Source: Streptomyces sp. NBC_00708
Lineage (GTDB): Bacteria > Actinomycetota > Actinomycetes > Streptomycetales > Streptomycetaceae
Length of the DNA: 64,000 nucleotides
Direction of reading: 5' to 3'
Assembly (NCBI GenBank): GCA_036226585.1
Contig: CP108997.1
Span: 1,426,001 to 1,490,000 of the forward strand
Part shown: in pieces, positions 9,016 to 17,572 of the stretch
Position numbering within the stretch: position 1 is the stretch's first letter
Layout of the letters: the number at the start of each line of letters is the position of its first letter
Notes under the pieces: generated by a model
What the model saw: only the letters and a program-made list of their open reading frames with translations
What the model was told of the DNA's origin: nothing
The model's database searches: none
Made by a program: the position numbers and the translations under genes

Positions 9016-9076
9016 CCCGGGATGGTCTCATCCCCAGCGGCCCGGCCCGCGTCCGACACCGCCGACGGGGCCGTCC

Positions 9077-9691
9077 TCAGCACCGTGCCGCCGGAGCCAG
9101 CGAGCGGACGTCACCGGCCGGGACACGGCGCAGTGCCTTCTGGCCGCGCACCTTGAGGGTGACCGCTTCCCGGTCGCTGAGGACCAGTTCACCGCAGGTG
9201 GTGCCGGTGGCCGTGGAGACGACGACGAGCGGTCCGGCCGGTGTGGGCTCCGCCGCCTTCTCCGCCGGGACGGTCCAGGTCACCGCGATGGCCGCGACGA
9301 CCGCGGACAGGCCGGCGACGGAGCAGCGGCGCGCCGAGGCCAGCACGTCCTGGATGCCTTCGACCTCGTCGAGGACGGCGGACAGCAGTTCGTCCCCGGT
9401 CAGCCAGGTGCCCTGACCGAGGCTCCCGTGCGCGGCACGCACCGCCAGCAGGGCGCCCCGCAGGAGCAGCAGGAAGGCCAGGACGAGCAGGCCGGCGGTG
9501 AGCCGGCGCCAGCCCGGGGTGAGGCCGGCAACACTCTCCGGCCCCTTGAGGACGAAGACGACTCCGACGAGCCCGGTCAGCGCGGTGAGGCCGTTGCGCC
9601 AGCCCTCGGCCTGCTTCCGTGCGGCGGTGAGCTGTTCGAGTTGCAGTTGCTGGCCGAGCTGGGCGAACCGCTTCCTGGTCAGGTCCGTCAC
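9077..9691 (-). CDS. Hypothetical three-helix membrane protein of the caspase-HSP90 operon
   Basis: A 204-aa protein I do not recognise. A Gln/Leu/Arg-rich amphipathic N-terminus (residues 1-35, coiled-coil-like, RFAQLGQQLQLEQL) is followed by three hydrophobic segments (about 40-57, 68-88 and 128-145). The C-terminal 55 residues are soluble and would face out or in depending on topology. GTG 9691 overlaps the stop of the upstream Cys-rich gene by 4 nt (GTGA), so it is the third translationally coupled gene of the operon. In conflict systems a small membrane partner often acts as an effector or anchor; that role is inference here. Confidence 0.75.
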   Translation of the reverse strand: MTDLTRKRFAQLGQQLQLEQLTAARKQAEGWRNGLTALTGLVGVVFVLKGPESVAGLTPGWRRLTAGLLVLAFLLLLRGALLAVRAAHGSLGQGTWLTGDELLSAVLDEVEGIQDVLASARRCSVAGLSAVVAAIAVTWTVPAEKAAEPTPAGPLVVVSTATGTTCGELVLSDREAVTLKVRGQKALRRVPAGDVRSLAPAARC

Positions 9692-10014
9692 GGCACCGGC
9701 ACATCCCAGAAGGCACCGCAGCCGGATTCCGGGAACTCGGCGGGCCGGTCGGGGTGCGGGTAGCCGCATTGGCAGTAGACCGCGATGTTCCCCGTCAGCT
9801 TCTCCGGGGTCCTGCGGCGGCCGAGCAGCCTGCCCTTGCCCTTGTACGGGCCGAGAACCCCGTACGACACCCGGAACACGCCGCTCGCGTGGCAGTGGGG
9901 ACAGTCGCTCGTCACGACGTACCAGCGGCCGTCGGCCGAGCGCGTGACGGTCGGGGTGCCGACAGGGGCGAGCTGCTGTTCGCGGAACGCTTTCAGATCA
10001 TGCGCGGGCGGCAT
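9688..10014 (-). CDS. Hypothetical zinc-ribbon-like protein of the caspase-HSP90 operon
   Basis: A 108-aa soluble protein with a CPHC motif near residue 38, a second Cys pair in YCQCGYPHPDRP near residue 80 and one more Cys (ESGCGAFW), the spacing of a zinc ribbon. The middle is basic (GPYKGKGRLLGRRR), compatible with nucleic acid or ribosome binding. Its ATG lies inside the 3' end of the caspase-HSP90 gene (17-nt overlap) and its stop overlaps the next start by 4 nt. Function unknown; a substrate or sensor partner of the large protein is possible. Confidence 0.75.
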   Translation of the reverse strand: MPPAHDLKAFREQQLAPVGTPTVTRSADGRWYVVTSDCPHCHASGVFRVSYGVLGPYKGKGRLLGRRRTPEKLTGNIAVYCQCGYPHPDRPAEFPESGCGAFWDVPVP

Positions 10015-13000
10015 CGGCCTTCCTCTCGTACGGCGCGTCGTCGTGGTACGAACGCGCGGGCGGGGTCGGTGCGGGGGCGTCGGGGTACGTCTCCGGGACG
10101 TCGAGGCCGAACACGCCCGCGTACAGCCGCAGCCGCTCCGCGACCCGGTCGGTGGTCCACTCCAGCTCCCGCGCGCCGACGGCGATCCGCTCGCCGGAGA
10201 CCGGGCCGGCGAGCGCGGGAGCCCGGCCGGTGTACTCGTCGGTGAGCAGGATCAGATCCTGCCACAGTGGAATGTCGGAGAACTCCGGCCGTTCGACGAG
10301 GAGTTCGACGCCGAAGGGCCGGTAGAGGGCGAGCCGGTCCCATGCCCGGTCCATCGGCCAGCCGAAGCGGGCGGCGACCCGCAGGAGGTCGAGCGGACCG
10401 ACGGGCCGGTCGCCCACAAGGTCGTCCTCGAACATCGCGGTGTCGTGTGGGGTGGGGCGCCACTGGGCCCATTCCGCGTCGGCCGTGTCGTCGCGGGGCT
10501 GCCAGGGGCTGCCGAGGGGGGCGAAGCGGCTGAGTTCCCTAACGCTGTCGCCGAGGGTGCCCTCCCTGTCGTAGGCGTGGCGCGACAGCCTTCGGGCATG
10601 GCCGTCCGTCAGCCATCGGAATCCTTCAGGGGCCCACTCGCAGCTCACAGCCACGTCCGTCGGGCTGACGTATTCACCGGTCAGGCACTCGGGCGGGGGC
10701 TCCAGCAGGAACTCGGCGTCCAGCAGCACGGCGAGTTCGGTCAGCTTCGCGTACACCACGCCGAGAGGAAGGCCCCGTGCGGACGCCGCCACGACGGCGT
10801 AGGCGGAGTCCAGGCGCGTCGGGCCGCCGGGCGTCGTCACCCAGTCGAGCCCCCAGGTCCATGGCATGAGAAGAGACATGTCCTCCTGAGGAACGGCAAG
10901 CCAGCGGTCGACGAGTCCGGGGGCCCGGGAGTCCAGGAGCCCGGATTCGGCCAGGCTGGTCAGCGCAGCGACGATGTCGGTGGTGTCGGCCTGAGACGTC
11001 CGGACCGCGACGGCCACCTCGGCGAGCGGCGCGAGGTACGGAGTGTCCCGTGGATGAACCTCGTAGGGCTCATAGCGTTTCTGTGGCACGGCCGGGTCCC
11101 TCACCAGCACGGCTTCCAGCTTGGTGAAGGCGCGGTCCCGCAGACTGTCCAGGTCGGGAAGGGCCAGGTCCATTGAGCCGAACCAGGGAGCGAAGCGTTC
11201 GTACGTCCCGCTCAGCGTCAACGACGTGCGGGCGGCCGCTCCGACCCAGCTGCGCAAGGCGGGACCATGCGTTCCACGCCAGAGGGCGCGCCCAAAAACA
11301 GCTTCAAGATCGGTGTACGTCGCACGGTTGGCCCGGACCCGCAAGGTTGCCGCCATGTCGCGGTCCTTCGACAGCCCGAGCCATTCATACCGGGCGACGA
11401 CGTCCTCGAACTCCTGCTGGGACGGCAGGTCGTCCGTCTCTGCTTGTTCTCTCTCCTTGGCGAAGTCGGGGTGCAGCCGCAGTACGCGCAGCTCCCGCTG
11501 CGTCGCCGGCCGGTCCGCGGGCACCCGGTCGTAGTCGGTGTCCAGTGGTACCAGAGGGAAACCGGCCTCGGTGAATCGCCCCGCCCTTGCCACGGCCTCC
11601 CGCAGGTGGAGTCCCGCCTCGACCGAAAAGTGTTGCAGCAGCGTCACCACCTGGGAGAGCCACGAACTCTGCTCGTTCGCGTCCGTCTCCTCCGTCCATG
11701 TGTGGATCAACGAGTCGGAGAAAGGCTCGTGGTCGGTCAAAAGCGCGCCGTCGACGGAATCGAGCGCGATCGCGTGCGCCACTTCGAGATCGGCGACGGC
11801 GGGGACACGGACTCCGCAGATGGCGTATCTACGGAGCCCTCGGAGCAGCCCGGCGAACGTGGCCGGCGCTTCTCCCGCCTGCGGCACCACGGACTCGGCC
11901 AGGCTGCCCCCTCGCCCGTACTCCTCCGCGACGATCCGGCTCTCCCGTGGTAGAGGCCGCGGGTAGCCGGCCAACGACTCCGGAGCCGGCACGTCCATCC
12001 ACTTGGCCTCCAAGGGAATACGAGCCGCTCGCAGGGCGGCCACGCGCCACGCCACCACGCCGGGCTCCACGCCCTGAAGGTTTCCGTGCAGGAAGACGAG
12101 GGAGTTCCGGCCGTCGTGGAGCACGAAGTCCATCGGCAGGCATCCGAGGTCTCTGAGAGAGATTCCGGCCGAGCTGTACCAGCTCGTTGCGCTGGCCACC
12201 GGCCGGCCCTCCGCGAGGAGCCTGGCCACCAGCGGTTGCGCGCCGCCGCAGTGGCTGTGCGCGAAACTCCAGAGCCACTCGACTGTGAACCATTCCGGAA
12301 GGACCATGTTCGCGGTCAGACGGCGCACATGGTCCGCAACCCATTGCTCGTCATACGTGAGGATCCTCGTTCTGCTGGTGTTCAGCTCCGGAGAGTGCGT
12401 CTCTCTGAGATCGACCACACACCCGAACATGATTCCGTCGAGCGGATTTCCCCCCATGTGGAACGAGCCTCCTGAAGCCACCTCCTGTTCGCTCACCGGT
12501 GTCCAGATCCCGTCCACGAGGAGGCAGCCCCGCCCCGGAACCCACCACACGTCATGGTCCGCCCGCACCGGGCTCACGCGGTCGCCGTCGTAATAGAGGA
12601 CGTCCGGCTCCCACTCCTTCACCACCGCGTCGCCCTTCTCGACGCGCATCGCGAAATCGCACCGCCACACATACTTGGCCAGCTCGTCGGCGGCCTCGAT
12701 CGCGTCGCCGTTCAGATAGAGACGTACCCGCGTGCCGCCGCCCGGCTGGGAGGCGTCGCTCTCCCTGATACGGAAGAGGCTTCCGCTCGACGCGATGTCC
12801 ACCCGTAGCCCGCGGCCGGACTCGGGGCGGCCGAACTCGTCCGTGGCCCGGGTCCAGATGCTGATCTCGTCGGCCAGCATGAAGTAGCTGAACACCCCGA
12901 TGCCGAAGCGGCTGTTCGCGAAGATCCGGAGGTCCTCGTCGACGGCCCGCCACCGTGCCTGCTCCCTGCGGTACTCCCGGGACTGCTCGAAGCGGCGCCC

Positions 13001-15184
13001 GGCCCTCGAGAACGTGCTGCGCAGTGCGGTCTGACTCATCCCGACGCCGTTGTCCTCGCACTCGACATAGGCGCGGCCGTCCTCGTCCACTCCCTGCCGG
13101 AAGACGATCGCGCCGTCCCACTGCTGGCGCATGCCCTCCTTCAGCTCGCCGTAGCGGACCCGGGCGCCGCGGTAGCGGCAGGCGTCCAGGGCGTTCTGGT
13201 ACAGCTCGCGCAGGGCCAGCGTGCGTTCCCCGTAGAGCTGGGAGCCCATGAGGAGTTCGCGCATCTCGTCCTCGGCGAGGCTGAACCGCATCAGCGGAAG
13301 TCCGTACGCCTCGCCGCGCCCGTCCGCGTTGTACCGGGGGCGCAGCTTGCGGCAGGTGACGCGTTCGGGGAGGTGGGCGAGGGGGCCGGCAGGCTCGGCC
13401 GGGGCGAGGTGCTGCTTGATGTGCTGAACGGCGTCGTCCGCCCACTCGGTCAGCTTTTCGAGGGCGGCGTGGACCGCCGGGTGCGGGCAGGGCAGGTCGA
13501 GGTCGATGCAGGTGCCGAGCCGGTCCCTGGACCAGCGCAGCTCCTGGACGCCGGTGACGGCCTGGGCGGGGACGAGCCCGTCGGTGACGCCGATGTTGTC
13601 CACCAGGACGCCCGGCATGTCCCTCAGGTCCCCGCCGAGCAGCCCCGCGAGCCCGAGGAGCCAGGACAGCTCCCTGGCCCGCCACCGCTCGACCGGTCCG
13701 GTGCGCGGGGCAATGTCCGAGAGGCGCTGCGATTCGTCGGCGGCCTCGCGCTCGCCCCCGTACGGCTGAGTGGGCGGGACGGCGGTCTGGCGGCACACCC
13801 GGACCAGGCCGTCCAAGACCTCGGCAAGCCGGGCGGACTCCTCGTTTCCCAGCATCGCGGCGGCCAGCGGGCGCAGCAGGTTCGGCGCGTAGATGTCCCA
13901 GAGGTCCTCTCGCCCCAGGACGTGGCGGTGCATCAGCCAGGCGGCGACGGCACCGGCCTCCTCGGTGGCGCCGCGGCCGGCGAGTTCGCGCCCCTTGCGC
14001 CAGATGAGCGGGTGGGCGGCGTACGTGTGCTCCAGGTCGATGCGGGCCGCGTCGGCGCCGAGTTCCCCCGTGGCCGGGTCGAGCCGCAGGGGCTGAGCGG
14101 CGGCCGCCTCCTTGACGCCCATCGCGTAGACGGCCTCGCGGACGAAAGGGGCGGCCATGAGGGCCGCGAACTCGCAGGGGTCCAGGAGCGGGCCGCCCTG
14201 GGTGACGGAGGGGGCGAGGAGCGCGCGCAGTCCGGTCGTCAGCACACGTACGGGATAGCCGTCGTCGGCCCACGGGTCGCTGACCTCGCCCAGGGCGGAG
14301 GCACGCAGCCTGGCGCACTCCAGGACCAGCCGTTCCAGGGCATTCTGGAGATCGCGCCTGCGCTCGTCGTCGCACTGGACGGCGGCCCACAGCTCGGGGT
14401 CGCCGATGGCCACGGACCACTCCTCCTGGAGGGTCCGCCCGGCGCAGAGTTCGACCCCGTTGATGGCGCCGGGCCCGCTGGGCGCGTACTGCGGGGCGGG
14501 GCGCTGTGCGTGCTGCGCGGCGCGGGCGAACTCCGTGGTCCTGCGGACGGTGTGGGCGATGACGTCGCCCACGGTGCGCGGGGAACTGTCGGAGGCGAGT
14601 GCCTCGGACAGCGCCCGGGTGAAGTGGCTGCCCTCCTGGTCGTCGGATCCGCAGGTCTGGCCGGCCGCGCAGCCGAAGAGGACGGCGACCCGGTCGCGCC
14701 AGGAGGGGAAGTTGGTCGCGGGGCCGCCGAAGGACACGTCAGCGTCGGGGTGGGCGTCGCGGCAGGCGTCGACGGTGAGCAGAACGGTGTCGGCCCGGCA
14801 GCCCTTGAGCAGGGTCGTCAGGTCGAGTCCGATCAGTCCGGCGGTGTCGACGTGCGGCGGGTCGGTCGACCAGTTGAGCTGGGCCTCGGAGGGGACGAGG
14901 TAGTCGGAGCCGTCCGCGGAGAGCCCGTGTCCGGTGAAGTGGATGAGGACGGTGCCGCCCTCGGGGGCGGTGCAGCAGACCCGGCTGATCGCGCTGATGA
15001 TCCGGGACCGCAGCGCCGGGCGGTCGGCGGTGAGCCCCAGCGTCTCCACGGTGTACCCCGAGGACCGCAGCGCGGTGTCCATCAACTCCGCGTCCTTGAC
15101 CACCGCTTGGGTCAGATCCGGGAAGTGGTCGCTCAGTTCGTACTGCGGCACCGCGATGATCAGTGCCCGCCTGCTCTCCCCCAC
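9998..15184 (-). CDS. Caspase-like (C14) and HSP90-like GHKL ATPase fusion protein
   Basis: A 1,728-aa multidomain protein. Residues about 4-250 are a caspase/metacaspase-like peptidase with the catalytic His86 (HFTGHGLS) and Cys141 (VDACRD). A helical region follows, then an HSP90-type GHKL ATPase at about 640-830: N-box with Asn664 (ELYQNALDA), G1 box starting at Asp711 (DNGVGM) and G2 box SRFGIGVFSYF near residue 760. The remaining 850 residues are alpha-helical and poorly recognisable; one stretch (DLLRVAARFGWPMDRAWDRL) resembles winged-helix modules described with HSP90-like NTPases of bacterial conflict systems. GTG 15184 is preferred: a GGGGGAGG site lies 11 nt upstream, and the more distal ATG would overlap the divergent exonuclease start. 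It is the first gene of a three-gene overlapping operon. Expected role: an ATP-gated protease switch, cutting partner or host proteins. Confidence 0.88.
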   Translation of the reverse strand: MGESRRALIIAVPQYELSDHFPDLTQAVVKDAELMDTALRSSGYTVETLGLTADRPALRSRIISAISRVCCTAPEGGTVLIHFTGHGLSADGSDYLVPSEAQLNWSTDPPHVDTAGLIGLDLTTLLKGCRADTVLLTVDACRDAHPDADVSFGGPATNFPSWRDRVAVLFGCAAGQTCGSDDQEGSHFTRALSEALASDSSPRTVGDVIAHTVRRTTEFARAAQHAQRPAPQYAPSGPGAINGVELCAGRTLQEEWSVAIGDPELWAAVQCDDERRRDLQNALERLVLECARLRASALGEVSDPWADDGYPVRVLTTGLRALLAPSVTQGGPLLDPCEFAALMAAPFVREAVYAMGVKEAAAAQPLRLDPATGELGADAARIDLEHTYAAHPLIWRKGRELAGRGATEEAGAVAAWLMHRHVLGREDLWDIYAPNLLRPLAAAMLGNEESARLAEVLDGLVRVCRQTAVPPTQPYGGEREAADESQRLSDIAPRTGPVERWRARELSWLLGLAGLLGGDLRDMPGVLVDNIGVTDGLVPAQAVTGVQELRWSRDRLGTCIDLDLPCPHPAVHAALEKLTEWADDAVQHIKQHLAPAEPAGPLAHLPERVTCRKLRPRYNADGRGEAYGLPLMRFSLAEDEMRELLMGSQLYGERTLALRELYQNALDACRYRGARVRYGELKEGMRQQWDGAIVFRQGVDEDGRAYVECEDNGVGMSQTALRSTFSRAGRRFEQSREYRREQARWRAVDEDLRIFANSRFGIGVFSYFMLADEISIWTRATDEFGRPESGRGLRVDIASSGSLFRIRESDASQPGGGTRVRLYLNGDAIEAADELAKYVWRCDFAMRVEKGDAVVKEWEPDVLYYDGDRVSPVRADHDVWWVPGRGCLLVDGIWTPVSEQEVASGGSFHMGGNPLDGIMFGCVVDLRETHSPELNTSRTRILTYDEQWVADHVRRLTANMVLPEWFTVEWLWSFAHSHCGGAQPLVARLLAEGRPVASATSWYSSAGISLRDLGCLPMDFVLHDGRNSLVFLHGNLQGVEPGVVAWRVAALRAARIPLEAKWMDVPAPESLAGYPRPLPRESRIVAEEYGRGGSLAESVVPQAGEAPATFAGLLRGLRRYAICGVRVPAVADLEVAHAIALDSVDGALLTDHEPFSDSLIHTWTEETDANEQSSWLSQVVTLLQHFSVEAGLHLREAVARAGRFTEAGFPLVPLDTDYDRVPADRPATQRELRVLRLHPDFAKEREQAETDDLPSQQEFEDVVARYEWLGLSKDRDMAATLRVRANRATYTDLEAVFGRALWRGTHGPALRSWVGAAARTSLTLSGTYERFAPWFGSMDLALPDLDSLRDRAFTKLEAVLVRDPAVPQKRYEPYEVHPRDTPYLAPLAEVAVAVRTSQADTTDIVAALTSLAESGLLDSRAPGLVDRWLAVPQEDMSLLMPWTWGLDWVTTPGGPTRLDSAYAVVAASARGLPLGVVYAKLTELAVLLDAEFLLEPPPECLTGEYVSPTDVAVSCEWAPEGFRWLTDGHARRLSRHAYDREGTLGDSVRELSRFAPLGSPWQPRDDTADAEWAQWRPTPHDTAMFEDDLVGDRPVGPLDLLRVAARFGWPMDRAWDRLALYRPFGVELLVERPEFSDIPLWQDLILLTDEYTGRAPALAGPVSGERIAVGARELEWTTDRVAERLRLYAGVFGLDVPETYPDAPAPTPPARSYHDDAPYERKADAARA

Positions 15185-15336
15185 GACCTGTGCCGCCTCC
15201 CCCTCGTACCTGTCCGGTAGCGGATCAGCCTGCCACAGGCGGAGCCCGGGACGGACGGGTTCGGCGACCTCTGCGCATACACCCCCGCCGCCACCGAATA
15301 GGGGACTGTCCGACACGGCCCGTATTCTCTGTGACC

Positions 15337-16335
15337 ATGCTCGACGACCCGCAGACCGCAGCACCGTGGCCGGCCGCCTACCCGCAGGGGTACGCGGTCG
15401 TCGACGTGGAGACCACCGGGCTCGCCCGGGACGACCGGATAGTGTCCGCGGCCGTCTACCGGCTGGACGCGCGGGGCAACGTCGAGGACCACTGGTACAC
15501 GCTGGTCAACCCGGAGCGCGATCCGGGGCCGGTCTGGATCCATGGGCTGACCAGTGACGTGCTGGAGGGGGCGCCGCTCTTTCCCGAGGTCGCGGCCGAA
15601 CTGTCCGAACGGCTCGCGGACCGGGTGCTCGTGGCGCACAACGCCGCGTTCGACTGGTCGATGCTGGCCCGGGAGTACGCGCGCGCCTCGGTGACCGCGC
15701 CGGTGCGGCAGCGGCTGTGCACCATCGCGCTCGCCAAGGAGCTGCGGCTGCCGCTGGCCAACCACAAGCTGGCGTCGCTCGCCGAGCACTTCGGCGTGGT
15801 CCAGCAGCGCGCGCACCACGCGCTGGACGACGCCCGGGTGCTGGCCGAGGCGTTCCGCCCGAGCCTGCACGCGGCGGCGCGGGACGGGGTGCGGCTGCCG
15901 CTCCTGGAGTGCCGGCCGCTGACCGAGTGGTCGCACTCGCCGGTGACCCCGCGGACCGGCTCCTCCTCGTACGGGGGACAGGGCACCTGGCGCGCCTCGC
16001 GGAAGCGTCCGGCCTGCCCGTATCCGAACCCGGGGCGGTACGACAAGGACAAACCACTCATGCAGGGCATGCGGGTGGCGTTCTCCGGGGACACCTCCAT
16101 CGACCGCGAACTGCTGGAGGACCGGGCGGTGGAGGCGGGGCTGCACGTGGCGACCAGCGTCTCCCGGCTGACCAGCCTGCTCGTCACCAACGACCCGGAC
16201 TCGGCGACGTCGAAGACGGTGAAGGCCAAGTCCTTCGGCACGCCGGTCCTGGACGAGAGCGCCTTCACACACCTTCTGCGGGACGTCGCCCCCGCTGTCG
16301 CGAAGGTGCCGGCACCGACGCCGTCATCGGAGTGA
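15337..16335 (+). CDS. DEDDh 3'-5' exonuclease with C-terminal BRCT domain
   Basis: A 332-aa DnaQ-like protein. The exonuclease fold (about 15-180) has Asp23 and Glu25 (VVDVETTGL), a second Asp in AHNAAFD and the terminal His/Asp pair in HHALDDAR. A charged linker leads to a BRCT domain (about 241-320, RVAFSGDTSIDRELL). The layout matches actinobacterial epsilon-like exonucleases that bind DNA-repair partners through BRCT. There is no Shine-Dalgarno before ATG 15337; TATTCT at 15323-15328 would place transcription at the start codon, so it may be leaderless. GTG 15331 is an alternative start. It is divergent from the caspase-HSP90 operon across 152 nt. Confidence 0.9.
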   Translation: MLDDPQTAAPWPAAYPQGYAVVDVETTGLARDDRIVSAAVYRLDARGNVEDHWYTLVNPERDPGPVWIHGLTSDVLEGAPLFPEVAAELSERLADRVLVAHNAAFDWSMLAREYARASVTAPVRQRLCTIALAKELRLPLANHKLASLAEHFGVVQQRAHHALDDARVLAEAFRPSLHAAARDGVRLPLLECRPLTEWSHSPVTPRTGSSSYGGQGTWRASRKRPACPYPNPGRYDKDKPLMQGMRVAFSGDTSIDRELLEDRAVEAGLHVATSVSRLTSLLVTNDPDSATSKTVKAKSFGTPVLDESAFTHLLRDVAPAVAKVPAPTPSSE

Positions 16336-16398
16336 ACCGGGGGCGACTCGCCGTCCGCCGTCCGCCCGGCGCCGCCCCCGCGTCCCACCCTGTGGCGC

Positions 16399-16632
16399 AT
16401 GGCACGTTGTGAGGTCTGCGGAAACGATTACGGGATGTCCTTCGAGGTGCACGCGCAGGGCGCGGTGCACGTCTTCGACTGCTTCGCCTGCGCCATCCAC
16501 CGCATGGCGCCCATCTGCGAGCACTGCCGGGTGCAGGTCATCGGCCAGGGCGTCGAGGTCGACGGGCACTGGTTCTGCGGCGGGCACTGCGCCCGCGCGG
16601 AGGGGAAGGTGGGCATCGTCGACAGGGTCTGA
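16399..16632 (+). CDS. Small zinc-binding protein (metallothionein/zinc-ribbon type)
   Basis: A 77-aa protein with at least eight cysteines and several histidines in paired motifs: CEVC near residue 4, CFAC near 28, CEHC near 40, and CGGHC near 60. The spacing indicates one or two treble-clef or LIM-like zinc sites. It is conserved in actinobacteria from memory but has no assigned function. It sits between the exonuclease and SURF1 genes, all in the same direction. Confidence 0.85.
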   Translation: MARCEVCGNDYGMSFEVHAQGAVHVFDCFACAIHRMAPICEHCRVQVIGQGVEVDGHWFCGGHCARAEGKVGIVDRV

Positions 16633-16700
16633 GCACCGGGTGCGCCCCCTTCGGCCACCCCCTGCGCGATGCGCCCCGCGACCGGTTGTACCGTCGTGGG

Positions 16701-17510
16701 GTGTACCGCTTCCTGATGACCCGGCAGTGGCTGATCCTCGCCCTCCTCTCCCTCGTCCTCATCCCCACGATGATCGAGCTGGGTTTCTGGCAGCTGCACC
16801 GGCACGAGCACAAGGTCGCGCAGAACGCCCTGATCTCGCGCAACCTCAAGGCGGACCCGGTCCGGGTGTCCGCGCTCACCTCCCCCGGCCACACCGTTCC
16901 GCGCGCCGACTACTGGCGCACCGTGACGGCGACCGGGACGTTCGACGAGAAGCACGAGGTCGTCGTGCGCCGCAGGACCGCCAACGACGGCTCCATCGGC
17001 GTCCATGTGCTGGTCCCGTTCGACCTCAAGGGCGGCGGCACCGTCATGATCAACCGCGGCTGGGTCCCGTCCGCCGCCGACCAGCACGCCTTCCCCGATG
17101 TCCCGGCCGCACCCCGGGGCGAGGTGACCGTCACCGGGCGGCTCAAGGCCGACGAGACGACCGGCGCGAGCGGCATCAAGGACATCTCGGACCTTCCGGA
17201 CCGTCAGGTGATGCTGATCAACAGCGCCCAGCAGGCCCGGCTGCTCGGCCGTCCGGTGCTCGGCGGCTATATCGAGCTGACCGGACCGGCGCCGAAGAAC
17301 GGCTCGCCCGAGCTGATCGAGGCCCCCGACGACAGCTCCATCGGCCCGCACATGGCGTACGCCGTCCAGTGGTGGCTGTTCGCCGCCGGTGTCCCGGTGG
17401 GCTTCGTGGTCCTGGCCCGGCGCGAGAAGCGCGACCGGGTCGCGGCGGCACAGGCGGCTGCCGCCGCCGAGCGGGACACGACGCCGGAGCCCGTGCCCGC
17501 GCAACCGTGA
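16701..17510 (+). CDS. SURF1 family cytochrome oxidase biogenesis protein
   Basis: A 269-aa membrane protein with the SURF1 plan: an N-terminal transmembrane helix (LILALLSLVLIPTMIELGFWQL), a large extracytoplasmic domain and a C-terminal helix (YAVQWWLFAAGVPVGFVVL). The GFWQLHRHE and INRGW motifs are diagnostic. SURF1 assists haem a insertion into aa3-type cytochrome oxidase. GTG 16701 (VYRFLMTRQW) is chosen by similarity to known N-termini; TACCGT ends 6 nt before it, so it may be leaderless. An Ala/Glu-rich tail follows the last helix. Confidence 0.93.
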   Translation: MYRFLMTRQWLILALLSLVLIPTMIELGFWQLHRHEHKVAQNALISRNLKADPVRVSALTSPGHTVPRADYWRTVTATGTFDEKHEVVVRRRTANDGSIGVHVLVPFDLKGGGTVMINRGWVPSAADQHAFPDVPAAPRGEVTVTGRLKADETTGASGIKDISDLPDRQVMLINSAQQARLLGRPVLGGYIELTGPAPKNGSPELIEAPDDSSIGPHMAYAVQWWLFAAGVPVGFVVLARREKRDRVAAAQAAAAAERDTTPEPVPAQP

Positions 17511-17572
17511 CTCCCACCTCTCCTGGCACACAGTCTGCTTAACGGGCGCCCGGTTCGGGAAGACGCCAGAAC

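Noticed and set aside
12552..14420. 622-codon frame on the same strand as the caspase-HSP90 gene
   Set aside because: Arg/Ala/Gly-only composition of a shifted frame; the other frame has the catalytic and ATPase motifs.
9998..15184. Reading the GHKL domain as chaperone HtpG (Hsp90)
   Set aside because: The fused caspase domain, the missing HtpG middle and C-terminal domains and the unrelated 850-residue tail exclude a standard HtpG.
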